Assembly (NCBI GenBank): GCA_001552765.1
Contig: KQ959459.1
Span: 1 to 64,000 of the forward strand
DNA from: Bacteroidales bacterium KA00344
GTDB lineage: Bacteria > Bacteroidota > Bacteroidia > Bacteroidales > Bacteroidaceae
Direction of reading: 5' to 3'
Length of the DNA: 64,000 nucleotides
Shown here in pieces: positions 55,282 through 64,000 of this stretch (position 1 is its first letter; each line of letters starts with the position of its first letter). The position numbers were made by a program, and so were the translations under genes. A model generated the notes under the pieces. That model was given only the letters and a program-made list of their open reading frames with translations. It was not told where the DNA came from and did not search any database.

Positions 55282-58200
55282 ATGACATCTATCAACAAAC
55301 CGCTTACCATCTATAAAGCCAGTGCAGGAAGTGGAAAGACCTTTACGCTGGCTGTAGAATATATCAAGCTGCTCGTGCAGGAGCCGCAGAACTATCGCTA
55401 TATTCTTGCGGTGACCTTTACCAACAAGGCTACCGAGGAGATGAAAATGCGTATATTGAGCCAACTTTACGGCATTGCCAACGAATTACCGGATTCAGAA
55501 CTCTATATGAAATGTATTCGAGAAGCATTTCCAAACAAGGCAGATAGGATTATACGTAACAGAGCTAAGGAGGCGATGGAGCTCATTTTACATCATTATC
55601 ATTATTTCCGTGTAGAGACTATCGACAGTTTTTTTCAAAGCATATTGCGCAATCTCGCACGCGAACTTGGGCTAACTGCTAACCTTCAAGTTGGTCTGAA
55701 CGATGCGGAAGTAGAGTCGCAAGCCGTAGATAATATCATCGAGAATATACAACAAGACAACGATCCTCTGCTTTCATGGATTATGGATTTCGTAAAGGAA
55801 AAGGTAGACGACGAGAAAAACTGGAACGTTATCGGACAGATCAAAGACTTTGGGAAAAACATTTTCAAGGACTTCTATAAAGATCACCAGAAAGAACTGC
55901 AACGCATTATGAATACCCCCGGTTTCTTCAAGGAATACAATTCGAAACTGAGGGCCATGAAGAAAGAAGCCAGTGAAACGATGGCAGCCTTTGCCAAAGA
56001 ATATCGGGACATAGCAGAAAAATACCAACTGGAGGATGCCCATTTCAGCAGGGGAAAGCAAAATGCGCCAGGTTATTTCGAAAAATTGGCATCGGGAGAT
56101 TTTGTCAAGGACGATTTTCCATCCAACACAATACTCAAAGCTTGTGACGATCCGACTTTAATGCTCAGAAAGGCCGATATCGACACACCACATGGCCGGG
56201 TAATCATCAACGAGGTTGGGCCACTGCTCATCCGCGCTGAAAAAGAACGCAAGAAAATGTGCTATATTGTCAATTCTGTGGATTTGACACTACGAAACCT
56301 GCATGAACTTCGGTTGTTGGGACGCATTGAGCAAGAAGTCAACAACATCAATACCAGCACCAACAACTATCCGCTTAGCAACACACAAAAACTATTGAGT
56401 GACCTTATTGACAAACAAGACTCTCCCTTTATCTACGAAAAGACAGGAGCACAGTTGCGGTATATCATGATTGACGAGTTTCAAGACACAAGCACGGTAC
56501 AGTGGGACAATTTCAAGGTGTTGTTGGATGATTGCTTGGCACATAACAATGGGTCGCTCATCGTTGGAGACGTGAAACAGAGTATCTATCGTTGGCGAAA
56601 TGGAGACTGGCGTCTTCTGCAAAACTTGACACAGGAAAACGATAGTCGCATAAAAGTAGAATTTCGTGATACGAACTATCGTTCCAAACCCAACATCATA
56701 CGATTTAACAACACATTCTTCATGTTAGGTGCAAAGATAACTTCTGACGAAGCACTTAGTATGCTACAATCCAATGATGCACCGACTTCTCTGATTAAAG
56801 AGGCGCTTGATATTAAGCGGGCTTATGAGGACGTGGTCCAAAAGATAGCTCCCAAAAACCTCACGGTGGCAGAAAGTGAGGCTGGCTCTGTAAATATAAA
56901 ACTCTTGCCAAGGAGTGATTATGAGAAAAATATGATAAGTGAGGTGCAACATATCCTGGAGCATCTGTTATCTTCGGGTATTCCACCGAAGAAGATAGCC
57001 ATTCTTGTTAGAAAAAATACTCATATTCAACTGTTGGCCAACTATTTTCAGCAAAATCCCATTACTGTGAATGGTGAGCATCAAATGATAAACATGGTTT
57101 CCGATGAGGCTTTCCGACTTGATGCCTCCTTAGCTGTATGCACTATCGTCAGAGCCATGTATCTACTCGTTCATCCCGAAGATAATTTAGTTACGGCAGC
57201 ATTGGTAAAGGTCTATCAAAAAATATGTTCCGGAGAGAGTTCTATCGACGACAGTTGTCTCTTTATTGATAATGACAACCTACGTGCCCTTCTGCCAACC
57301 GAATTGACAGAGCAGAGCGAAATACTCCTCTCTACCCCACTCGTAGATATGGCAGAAAAGCTCTATCACATTTTCAAACTCAACAAACTTGATGACCAAA
57401 GTGCCTATGTATGTGCGTTCTTTGACAAGCTTTCCGACTTCATGCAAAATCACGTTGCAACTGTGGAAGAGTTTATCAAGGAATGGGAAAACACAATATC
57501 GAAAAAAGCCATACACAGTGATGAAGTGAATGGAATAAGATTACTGACCATACACAAAAGTAAAGGATTGGAATTCGATAATGTCATTATTCCCTATTGT
57601 GATTGGGACTTAGAAAAGCAAGGAGAAGTGATTTGGATGTTGCCACAGGAGGAGCCGTACAGTAAACTTCCGGTTGTTCCGGTAAATTTATCTGCCCAAA
57701 AATTGCAAAATTCTATATATGGCGAAGAGTACCAGAGTGAACATCTTAAAAACTATGTAGACAATCTGAACTTGCTCTATGTGGCCTTTACACGAGCTGG
57801 AAGCAATCTCTTTATTATCGGAAGAAACGAATACGCCAAATATCCATCTACGCTTATAAAGCAGGTTATAAGCTATAAGGATAGTGATTCTGACCATAAG
57901 AGTGAAAACTTTACTCAGAATCCGGAGAATCCCCAACTCATTTTCTTACCCGACCACATCGTGCAACAAGACGATAATGGGGTGACCACATTTTGCTTAG
58001 GAAATCTGTGCATGGACGAAGAAAAAAAGGAAAAGACCACCCGTAATGTTTTTGAGCAAACAGAAGAAGGTATCAATGTTACGATTCAAGAATACAAAGA
58101 CAAGACTGTTTTCCGACAGAGCAATAACAGCACCGATTTCATTACCCCCGACGAAGAATTGGAAAAACAGCAAAAACAACGTAGCTATATACAAACCGGT

Positions 58201-58629
58201 AATATTCTCCACGCTCTGTTTGCCTCAATACGTAACGTAAATGATGTGAACAAAGCTATCGACCAAATGGAATTTGACGGCGTGCTGTATGACAAGCCCA
58301 TGAACAGAAACGAATTGCGACGTATCATAGACGACCGATTGAAAACACCGCAAGTGGCAGATTGGTTTTCTCCGACATGGAAAGTTTATAACGAATGTAC
58401 AATCCTTTCTTACGACCATGAAATCGGACAGATAAAAGAAAATCGTCCCGATAGGGTTATTTATAATAAAAAAGAAATGATTGTCATTGATTTTAAGACC
58501 GGGAAGGAGTACGAAAGCCATCATGTGCAGGTGAGAAACTACATGAGTTTGCTACGCAACATGGGCTACGACAATGTGTCAGGATTCCTGTGGTACATAC
58601 GGACCAATCGGATTGTGAGAATTAGTTAG
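55282..58629 (+). CDS. addA: ATP-dependent helicase/nuclease subunit A (UvrD/RecB-like)
   Basis: An 1115-residue helicase-nuclease that processes double-strand breaks for recombination. It contains the Walker A GSGKT at residues 16-20, VTFTNKATEEM (motif Ia), IDEFQDTS (motif II), VGDVKQSIYRWR (motif III), GIRLLTIHKSKGLEFDNVI (motif V) and LLYVAFTRAG (motif VI). The C-terminus has a nuclease segment IVIDFKTGKEYESHHVQV. AddB follows 37 bases downstream. The C-terminal nuclease domain seems short, but its key Asp-x-Lys is present. Confidence 0.93.
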   Translation: MTSINKPLTIYKASAGSGKTFTLAVEYIKLLVQEPQNYRYILAVTFTNKATEEMKMRILSQLYGIANELPDSELYMKCIREAFPNKADRIIRNRAKEAMELILHHYHYFRVETIDSFFQSILRNLARELGLTANLQVGLNDAEVESQAVDNIIENIQQDNDPLLSWIMDFVKEKVDDEKNWNVIGQIKDFGKNIFKDFYKDHQKELQRIMNTPGFFKEYNSKLRAMKKEASETMAAFAKEYRDIAEKYQLEDAHFSRGKQNAPGYFEKLASGDFVKDDFPSNTILKACDDPTLMLRKADIDTPHGRVIINEVGPLLIRAEKERKKMCYIVNSVDLTLRNLHELRLLGRIEQEVNNINTSTNNYPLSNTQKLLSDLIDKQDSPFIYEKTGAQLRYIMIDEFQDTSTVQWDNFKVLLDDCLAHNNGSLIVGDVKQSIYRWRNGDWRLLQNLTQENDSRIKVEFRDTNYRSKPNIIRFNNTFFMLGAKITSDEALSMLQSNDAPTSLIKEALDIKRAYEDVVQKIAPKNLTVAESEAGSVNIKLLPRSDYEKNMISEVQHILEHLLSSGIPPKKIAILVRKNTHIQLLANYFQQNPITVNGEHQMINMVSDEAFRLDASLAVCTIVRAMYLLVHPEDNLVTAALVKVYQKICSGESSIDDSCLFIDNDNLRALLPTELTEQSEILLSTPLVDMAEKLYHIFKLNKLDDQSAYVCAFFDKLSDFMQNHVATVEEFIKEWENTISKKAIHSDEVNGIRLLTIHKSKGLEFDNVIIPYCDWDLEKQGEVIWMLPQEEPYSKLPVVPVNLSAQKLQNSIYGEEYQSEHLKNYVDNLNLLYVAFTRAGSNLFIIGRNEYAKYPSTLIKQVISYKDSDSDHKSENFTQNPENPQLIFLPDHIVQQDDNGVTTFCLGNLCMDEEKKEKTTRNVFEQTEEGINVTIQEYKDKTVFRQSNNSTDFITPDEELEKQQKQRSYIQTGNILHALFASIRNVNDVNKAIDQMEFDGVLYDKPMNRNELRRIIDDRLKTPQVADWFSPTWKVYNECTILSYDHEIGQIKENRPDRVIYNKKEMIVIDFKTGKEYESHHVQVRNYMSLLRNMGYDNVSGFLWYIRTNRIVRIS

Positions 58630-58666
58630 AGATAAGAAAACAAGCATTTATTAATACATAGAAATC

Positions 58667-61627
58667 ATGAAGTCTTTCCTACAATATGTGGCTAAGGATG
58701 TATTGGCTAAACACCCTGAAGGACTGAGCGACGTGGCAGTGGTGTTCCCCAACAAACGCGCCTCACTCTTCTTTAATCAGGCTCTTTTCGAAGAAACACA
58801 GATGCCTTTATGGAGCCCTGCATACATAACCATAAGTGAACTGTTCCGACAACACTCCGAGCTGAAGGTGCCCGACCAAATACTCCTTATCTTTAAACTT
58901 TACAACACATTTTGCGATGTAATTGGCACAGATGAGCCACTCGACCATTTCTATTCATGGGGACAAATGCTGCTTGCCGACTTTGACGACATAGATAAAA
59001 ACATGGCCGATGCCGACAAACTCTTTATCAACTTAGAGGCATGGCAGGAGATAAAAGACTTTTCTTTCCTAAGCGAAAAACAGAGAGAGAGTTTAGAAAA
59101 ATTCTTTGGCAAATTGCTGGATAAAACAGAAATGCAGCAGCGTTTCAATGATTTGTGGCGACATTTGGCAAGCATATACCATAGTTATAAACAAAGTCTG
59201 ACAGCAGAGGGATTGGCTTATGAAGGTATGTTGTATCGAAATGTAGTTGAGACGGAGCAAATAGATTTTCAATATAAGCACTATATTTTCATAGGATTTA
59301 ACCTGTTACAAAAGGTAGAGCAGCAACTATTCCGCAAACTAAAGGCAAGAGGAATGGCGGAATTTTACTGGGACTATGATGAATATTATATTAACAACAC
59401 CAATGAAGCTGGTAAATATATCGCGAAATATATTGATAAATTCCCAAATGAATTATCTCCTTCGCGCATCTCACAACATCTCCCGTATGAAAATATTTAC
59501 AACAATATGGCCTCTCCCAAAGATATTACATATATCTCTGCGCCTACAGAGAACGTTCAAGCCAGATATGTAAGCGAGTGGCTGAAGCAAGGCGACCGCA
59601 TCAAGGCGGGTAGTCGCACAGCTATTGTGTTGGGAAACGAGAATCTGTTGGAAAATGTTATTCACAGCCTTCCGGAAGAGGTAGAGAATGTAAACATAAC
59701 AACCGGCTATCCTTTGGCGTCGTCACCGGTCAGCACTTTAGTAAATTTATTACTTAATCTACAGTTAAGAGGAAAAGTGGAAAGGTCTGATAAATACAGA
59801 CTTAAGTATGTTAGCCAAATATTAAGACATCCTTACGCCAAATACATTTCCGACGATTGCTTGTTGCTGCTTAATGAACTAAACTCTGGCAAGCATTATT
59901 ATCCCACTCGCAAGTTGCTCACCGAAGGATACGATGAAGCGTTAAACGTGCTTTTTGCAGATGTGTCTGCGGATGATGGAAAACTCCCTATCCTCTCAAG
60001 AATAGCTGCCGTTCTCAAACTTGTCGGCATAGGAGCAAGAGAAGAAAATAATCCGTTGATGCATGAGTCCATATTCAGAATGTACACTCTGATAAACCGT
60101 TTGGATGAAATTATGATTCCTACGATTGCAGAAATGGAACTGGCATTTGGAAACGTTGATAAAAAAAGTGGAAAACAATTGGTGTCTGTTACTATTCTTC
60201 AACGACTCATAACGCAAATGATACAAAGCACCTCCATTCCATTTCATGGTGAACCGCTACTCGGTATTCAGATTATGGGTGTTCTTGAGACGCGTAACTT
60301 GGATTTTGACCATGTGCTACTTCTATCATGCAACGAGGGGAATCTCCCCAAGAACATAAACGACGCATCGTTTATCCCTCACTCGCTTCGTGCCGGTTAC
60401 GAACTTACAACCATAGAAAACAAAGTAGGTATCTATGCCTATTATTTCTATTCACTCCTGCAACGAGCTAAAGATGTGACACTCACATTCAACAATTCCA
60501 CCGATGATGGACAACAGGGAGAAATGAGCCGGTTTATGTTACAGTTCATGGTAGAGAATGCGGAGAAGCATCGCATGAATCATAAAACATTACAATCCGG
60601 GCAAAATGCTACACTATTAAGACGCTTGCCGATAAAGAAAGATAATCTTATAAAAGATAAACTGGACGCTATAGAGCGGCTCTCCCCATCGGCAATCAAC
60701 CGATATTTGAGATGCCAACTGCAATTTTATTATAATACTATTTGCCATCTTCGGGAGGAAAATAACGAAGATGAAGACGAAATCGACAACGTGATGTTTG
60801 GAAATATATTCCACAGAACGGCCGAATTGATATATCTTGATTTATCTCATCATTACAAAAAAACAATTACAACGGATGCAATAACAGCACTGCAAAAAGA
60901 TAATCTTAGGCTCGAACAGCATCTAGATCAGGCTTTCCGTGAAATTGTTTTCAAGGTAAATGACCATCATTTTACACCTCAATATAACGGATTACAACGT
61001 CTCAACAAAAAAGCAGTAAAGCTTTATATTGATAGGCTTTTAGCACTTGATAAACAGCTCGCACCGTTTGACATCTTGGCATTGGAGGAGAGTTTCTATG
61101 ACAACCTGACATTTGAGGTACGGGGAGAAGAACGTACAATCAGAGTGGGAGGCCAGATAGACCGTCTGGATTGCATTGTAAAAGACGGAAAAAACATGAT
61201 ACGAGTTGTTGATTATAAGACAGGAACACCGTTATCTTCTATTCCATCAAAGGTAGAAGATATTTTTGAGCCAAAGTATATAGACAGTAAACACACTGCA
61301 TATTATCTACAGGCATTTCTCTATGCCGGTATCATACGTCACGGAGCAGACGCCTTAAAAACCATCAACAAAGAGCAACTGCCTGTTTCGCCGGCCCTTT
61401 TCTTTATTCGGCAGACCGCTTCCACTGACTACAATCCTATTCTGCAAATTGGAGCAGGCAGGGGCAAGCGAGAGACTATAGACGATATTAACACGAAATA
61501 TGATGATTTTATTATGGGACTGAAACAACTTTTAGGAAATATCTTTGATTTCGAACAACCTTTCCTACCTACTGAAGATGGTACACGCTGTGCATCCTGT
61601 CCATATAACAATATCTGCGGATTATAA
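58667..61627 (+). CDS. addB: AddB-like nuclease/helicase-like subunit
   Basis: A 986-residue partner of AddA. The N-terminus has VAVVFPNKRASLFFNQAL in place of an intact ATPase loop. The C-terminal PD-(D/E)XK nuclease has IRVVDYKTGTPLSS. Four cysteines of an iron-sulfur cluster surround it: one in INRYLRCQLQF and three in CASCPYNNICG at the end. This is the hallmark of AddB. It follows addA in one operon. Length is shorter than the Bacillus protein, as in other Bacteroidetes. Confidence 0.9.
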   Translation: MKSFLQYVAKDVLAKHPEGLSDVAVVFPNKRASLFFNQALFEETQMPLWSPAYITISELFRQHSELKVPDQILLIFKLYNTFCDVIGTDEPLDHFYSWGQMLLADFDDIDKNMADADKLFINLEAWQEIKDFSFLSEKQRESLEKFFGKLLDKTEMQQRFNDLWRHLASIYHSYKQSLTAEGLAYEGMLYRNVVETEQIDFQYKHYIFIGFNLLQKVEQQLFRKLKARGMAEFYWDYDEYYINNTNEAGKYIAKYIDKFPNELSPSRISQHLPYENIYNNMASPKDITYISAPTENVQARYVSEWLKQGDRIKAGSRTAIVLGNENLLENVIHSLPEEVENVNITTGYPLASSPVSTLVNLLLNLQLRGKVERSDKYRLKYVSQILRHPYAKYISDDCLLLLNELNSGKHYYPTRKLLTEGYDEALNVLFADVSADDGKLPILSRIAAVLKLVGIGAREENNPLMHESIFRMYTLINRLDEIMIPTIAEMELAFGNVDKKSGKQLVSVTILQRLITQMIQSTSIPFHGEPLLGIQIMGVLETRNLDFDHVLLLSCNEGNLPKNINDASFIPHSLRAGYELTTIENKVGIYAYYFYSLLQRAKDVTLTFNNSTDDGQQGEMSRFMLQFMVENAEKHRMNHKTLQSGQNATLLRRLPIKKDNLIKDKLDAIERLSPSAINRYLRCQLQFYYNTICHLREENNEDEDEIDNVMFGNIFHRTAELIYLDLSHHYKKTITTDAITALQKDNLRLEQHLDQAFREIVFKVNDHHFTPQYNGLQRLNKKAVKLYIDRLLALDKQLAPFDILALEESFYDNLTFEVRGEERTIRVGGQIDRLDCIVKDGKNMIRVVDYKTGTPLSSIPSKVEDIFEPKYIDSKHTAYYLQAFLYAGIIRHGADALKTINKEQLPVSPALFFIRQTASTDYNPILQIGAGRGKRETIDDINTKYDDFIMGLKQLLGNIFDFEQPFLPTEDGTRCASCPYNNICGL

Positions 61628-61689
61628 ATGGATTATATTACCTCCGAGTATAAGTGAAATGAGATTTATAACATGATATAATTATAAAT

Positions 61690-61705
61690 TGGCACAATAG
61701 TTGCT
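61690..61705 (+). promoter_or_regulatory. Sigma-54-type promoter candidate of clpC
   Basis: TGGCAC (61690-61695), AATAG, TTGCT (61701-61705): a complete match to the -24/-12 consensus TGGCAC-N5-TTGCW with the required 10 bases between GG and GC. The clpC ATG lies 59 bases further. No TAnnTTTG box was found here. Confidence 0.55.
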
Positions 61706-61764
61706 CTTATTAGATGTACAACATACGATAAATATAATTTTTGAAAAGTAGAAAGGACATAAAT

Positions 61765-64000
61765 ATGACCAGTCAATTTTCACCTAAAGTATCAGAAATA
61801 CTTGCCTTCAGCAGAGAAGAGGCGACACGTCTGGCCAGTAGCTATGTTGGGCCGGAGCACCTCCTGCTCGGCATTCTCAGGGAAAAGGGTGGTCCCGTAA
61901 TAGACCTCCTCAATCATTTAGAACTCAATATTCTCGGTATTAAATATGCTTTGGAAGAACGTGTACGCACCGACCAAGTGGGTACACCGTTCCAAACCAA
62001 CGACCCTGTGCTCAATGACAAGGCCAGCAACATATTGAAATTAGCTGTTCTTGAAGCTCGGATTCAGCACACCCAAATGGTTGATGTGCAACATTTGTTG
62101 CTTGCCATATTACACGACCAAATGAACAACGGAGCTAAAGAAGTGCTTGAAAATAACAACTTAACCTACGAAAAGGCTATTCAATTGTTAAAAAAGAAGC
62201 CGATGACAGACGGTTTAGGCCTATCTGATGAGGATGAAGAAGAACTTGATGATACAATATCAAGCCATCAACAGGATGGTAACCTTCGTCGTACAACGAC
62301 TGCTGCTCAGCCCCAGGGCAAGAGTAACACTCCTATTTTAGATAATTTCTCAACAGATTTAACACGCGCGGCAACTGAGGAAAAATTAGACCCAGTAGTA
62401 GGTCGTGAAAAGGAGATCCAGCGTGTTACGGAAATTCTGTGTCGCCGAAAAAAGAACAACCCTATATTAATAGGAGAGCCGGGTGTGGGTAAAAGTGCCA
62501 TTGTAGAGGGACTTGCACAGCTTATTTCGAAGCGTCTTACTTCTCCTGTGTTGTTCAATCGTCGTGTGGTAAGCCTTGACATGACGGCCATTGTAGCAGG
62601 AACGAAGTATAGAGGCCAATTTGAAGAGCGTATTCGTGCACTCTTGAAGGAACTGGAGCAAAATCCGGACATTATAGTATTTATTGATGAGATACATACA
62701 CTCATCGGCGCTGGCTCTACTCCGGGCAGTATGGATGCGGCCAATATCATGAAACCGGCCTTGGCACGCGGTACCATTCAATGTATCGGAGCCACTACAC
62801 TCGACGAGTTCCGGAATTCTATAGAGAAGGACGGTGCTTTGGAACGTCGTTTCCAAAAGGTATTGGTGGAGCCGACAACACCCGAGGAAACCCTCCAAAT
62901 ATTGGAAAATATAAAAGACAGGTATGAAGAACATCACCATGTCAGCTACACCAATGACGCTATCGAGGCTTGTATAAAACTCACCGAAAGATACATCACA
63001 GACCGTTTCTTCCCTGACAAAGCCATTGATGCACTCGATGAAGTAGGCTCTCGAGTACATTTGCAAAACGCAAAAGTACCGAAGGAAATTACCGATATGG
63101 AGAAGCAGATAGAAAACGTGAAGGTGAAGAAGCAGCAAGCTGTGAGCAACCAAAATTTCGAACTTGCCGCAGGTTTCCGTGATAAACAAACGGAATTGGA
63201 GCAAGAATTGGAGAATATGCAACAGCGTTGGCAACAAGGCGACGCTGCCTCTCGACAAATCGTAAACGAACAAGAGGTAGCCGATGTAGTCTCAATGATG
63301 ACCGGAGTGCCCGTACAACGTATGGTAGAGGCCGAAGGTGCACGGTTGAGAAACATGGCTAACGTGCTCAAAGAAAATGTAATTGGGCAGGATCAGGCCA
63401 TCAACAAAATGGTAAAGGCCATTCAGCGAAATCGTGTAGGACTGAAAGCGCACAATCGCCCCATTGGAGCATTCATGTTCCTGGGACCTACCGGAGTTGG
63501 GAAAACATATCTTGCCAAGAAACTGGCTGAAAACATGTTTGGCTCAGAAGATGCCCTAATTCGCATTGACATGAGTGAGTATACAGAAGCCTTCAACGTT
63601 TCCCGACTCATTGGAGCACCTCCGGGATATGTGGGTTACGAAGAAGGCGGACAACTCACCGAGCAGGTGCGACGTCACCCCTACTCCATTGTTTTGCTTG
63701 ATGAGATTGAAAAGGCACATGGCAACGTCTACAATCTATTGCTCCAAGCATTAGACGAAGGCCGACTGACCGATGGTAACGGCCGTACCGTGGATTTCCG
63801 CAACACAGTAATCATCATGACCTCCAATGCGGGAACACGGCAGTTGAAGGAATTCAGTCGTGGTGTTGGATTTAATGCCGGTGGCATTTCCAATGTAGCT
63901 AATATGGACGAGCAAGACAAGGAATACGCACGCTCGGTAATACAGAAAAGCCTGAGCAAGCAATTCTCGCCCGAATTCCTCAACCGTTTAGACGAGATTA
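61765..64000 (+). CDS. clpC: ATP-dependent Clp protease ATP-binding subunit ClpC (C-terminus outside window)
   Basis: AAA+ unfoldase that feeds ClpP; 745 residues are visible and the frame runs open off the window. Residues 1-150 are the double Clp-N domain (FSREEATRLASSYVGPEHLL). The first ATPase domain has GEPGVGKSAIVEG near residue 237 and VFIDEIHTLIGAG. A UVR-like coiled segment (residues ~445-475, FELAAGFRDKQTELE) separates it from the second, which has GPTGVGKTYLAKKLA near residue 573 and VLLDEIEKAH. The UVR segment separates it from ClpA/ClpB. It starts 137 bases after addB. Confidence 0.95.
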   Translation, partial: MTSQFSPKVSEILAFSREEATRLASSYVGPEHLLLGILREKGGPVIDLLNHLELNILGIKYALEERVRTDQVGTPFQTNDPVLNDKASNILKLAVLEARIQHTQMVDVQHLLLAILHDQMNNGAKEVLENNNLTYEKAIQLLKKKPMTDGLGLSDEDEEELDDTISSHQQDGNLRRTTTAAQPQGKSNTPILDNFSTDLTRAATEEKLDPVVGREKEIQRVTEILCRRKKNNPILIGEPGVGKSAIVEGLAQLISKRLTSPVLFNRRVVSLDMTAIVAGTKYRGQFEERIRALLKELEQNPDIIVFIDEIHTLIGAGSTPGSMDAANIMKPALARGTIQCIGATTLDEFRNSIEKDGALERRFQKVLVEPTTPEETLQILENIKDRYEEHHHVSYTNDAIEACIKLTERYITDRFFPDKAIDALDEVGSRVHLQNAKVPKEITDMEKQIENVKVKKQQAVSNQNFELAAGFRDKQTELEQELENMQQRWQQGDAASRQIVNEQEVADVVSMMTGVPVQRMVEAEGARLRNMANVLKENVIGQDQAINKMVKAIQRNRVGLKAHNRPIGAFMFLGPTGVGKTYLAKKLAENMFGSEDALIRIDMSEYTEAFNVSRLIGAPPGYVGYEEGGQLTEQVRRHPYSIVLLDEIEKAHGNVYNLLLQALDEGRLTDGNGRTVDFRNTVIIMTSNAGTRQLKEFSRGVGFNAGGISNVANMDEQDKEYARSVIQKSLSKQFSPEFLNRLDEI

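Overview
The window is a chromosomal segment of a Bacteroidetes bacterium, most likely Prevotella or a close relative. The signs are: several TAnnTTTG -7 boxes with a TTG/TTTG element about 20 bases upstream, a large secreted protein with a type IX secretion (T9SS) C-terminal signal, an S16 protein with a long Ala/Glu tail, NspC, GSCFA and YfhO proteins, a fused NfnAB-type oxidoreductase, and low-complexity AATTGTGAATTATGAATT and GAAGAGTGAA repeats. Base composition is moderately AT-rich. No tRNA, rRNA, CRISPR array, prophage or intact insertion sequence was recognised.

Layout. 1-373: decayed transposase. 432-1587: LMW tyrosine phosphatase and HAD phosphatase. 1588-2041: non-coding, with a palindromic repeat and a long hairpin. 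2042-3588: two overlapping LuxR-type regulator genes, one carrying a RIC-like/hemerythrin sensor. 3785-5884: topoisomerase III. 6105-12857: eight tightly packed minus-strand genes (MATE exporter, cytidylate-kinase-like protein, phosphoesterase, small unknown, purT, fdtA, FemAB-like GNAT, fdtB); fdtB carries an in-frame insertion made of repeat DNA. 12942-17749: secreted subtilase, xseA-xseB, ilvE, membrane protein. 17916-23952: lipoprotein, giant T9SS-exported protein and a 54-residue peptide upstream of it. 24291-29606: NfnAB fusion, serS, bcp. 30125-35542: lipoprotein, beta-propeller protein, nucleoside phosphorylase, mnmE, outer-membrane barrel. 35592-36798: mtnN-luxS. 36913-40888: YfhO, a frameshifted NUDIX gene, GSCFA protein. 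41204-42954: AIPR phage-defence-type gene. 43216-52594: trmB, MATE, prs, nspC, rpsP, EamA transporter, YjbQ, uracil permease. 53386-54004: broken aldo/keto reductase. 54422-55047: rplU-rpmA. 55282-61627: addA-addB. 61765 to the window end: clpC, cut by the edge, with a sigma-54-type promoter candidate.

Most genes are housekeeping: activated-methyl recycling (mtnN-luxS), DNA repair (AddAB, ExoVII), tRNA and ribosome functions, and PRPP and purine synthesis. The accessory interest lies in the hemerythrin/LuxR pair, the FdtA/FdtB amino-sugar genes, the AIPR nuclease-like gene with its repeat-rich upstream region, and non-coding repeat families. One family is a 330-360 bp element present in two divergent full copies plus two partial ones. 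Another is a ~35-nt motif found three times, each time oriented toward the gene downstream. All function calls come from reading motifs by eye; none was checked by database search.
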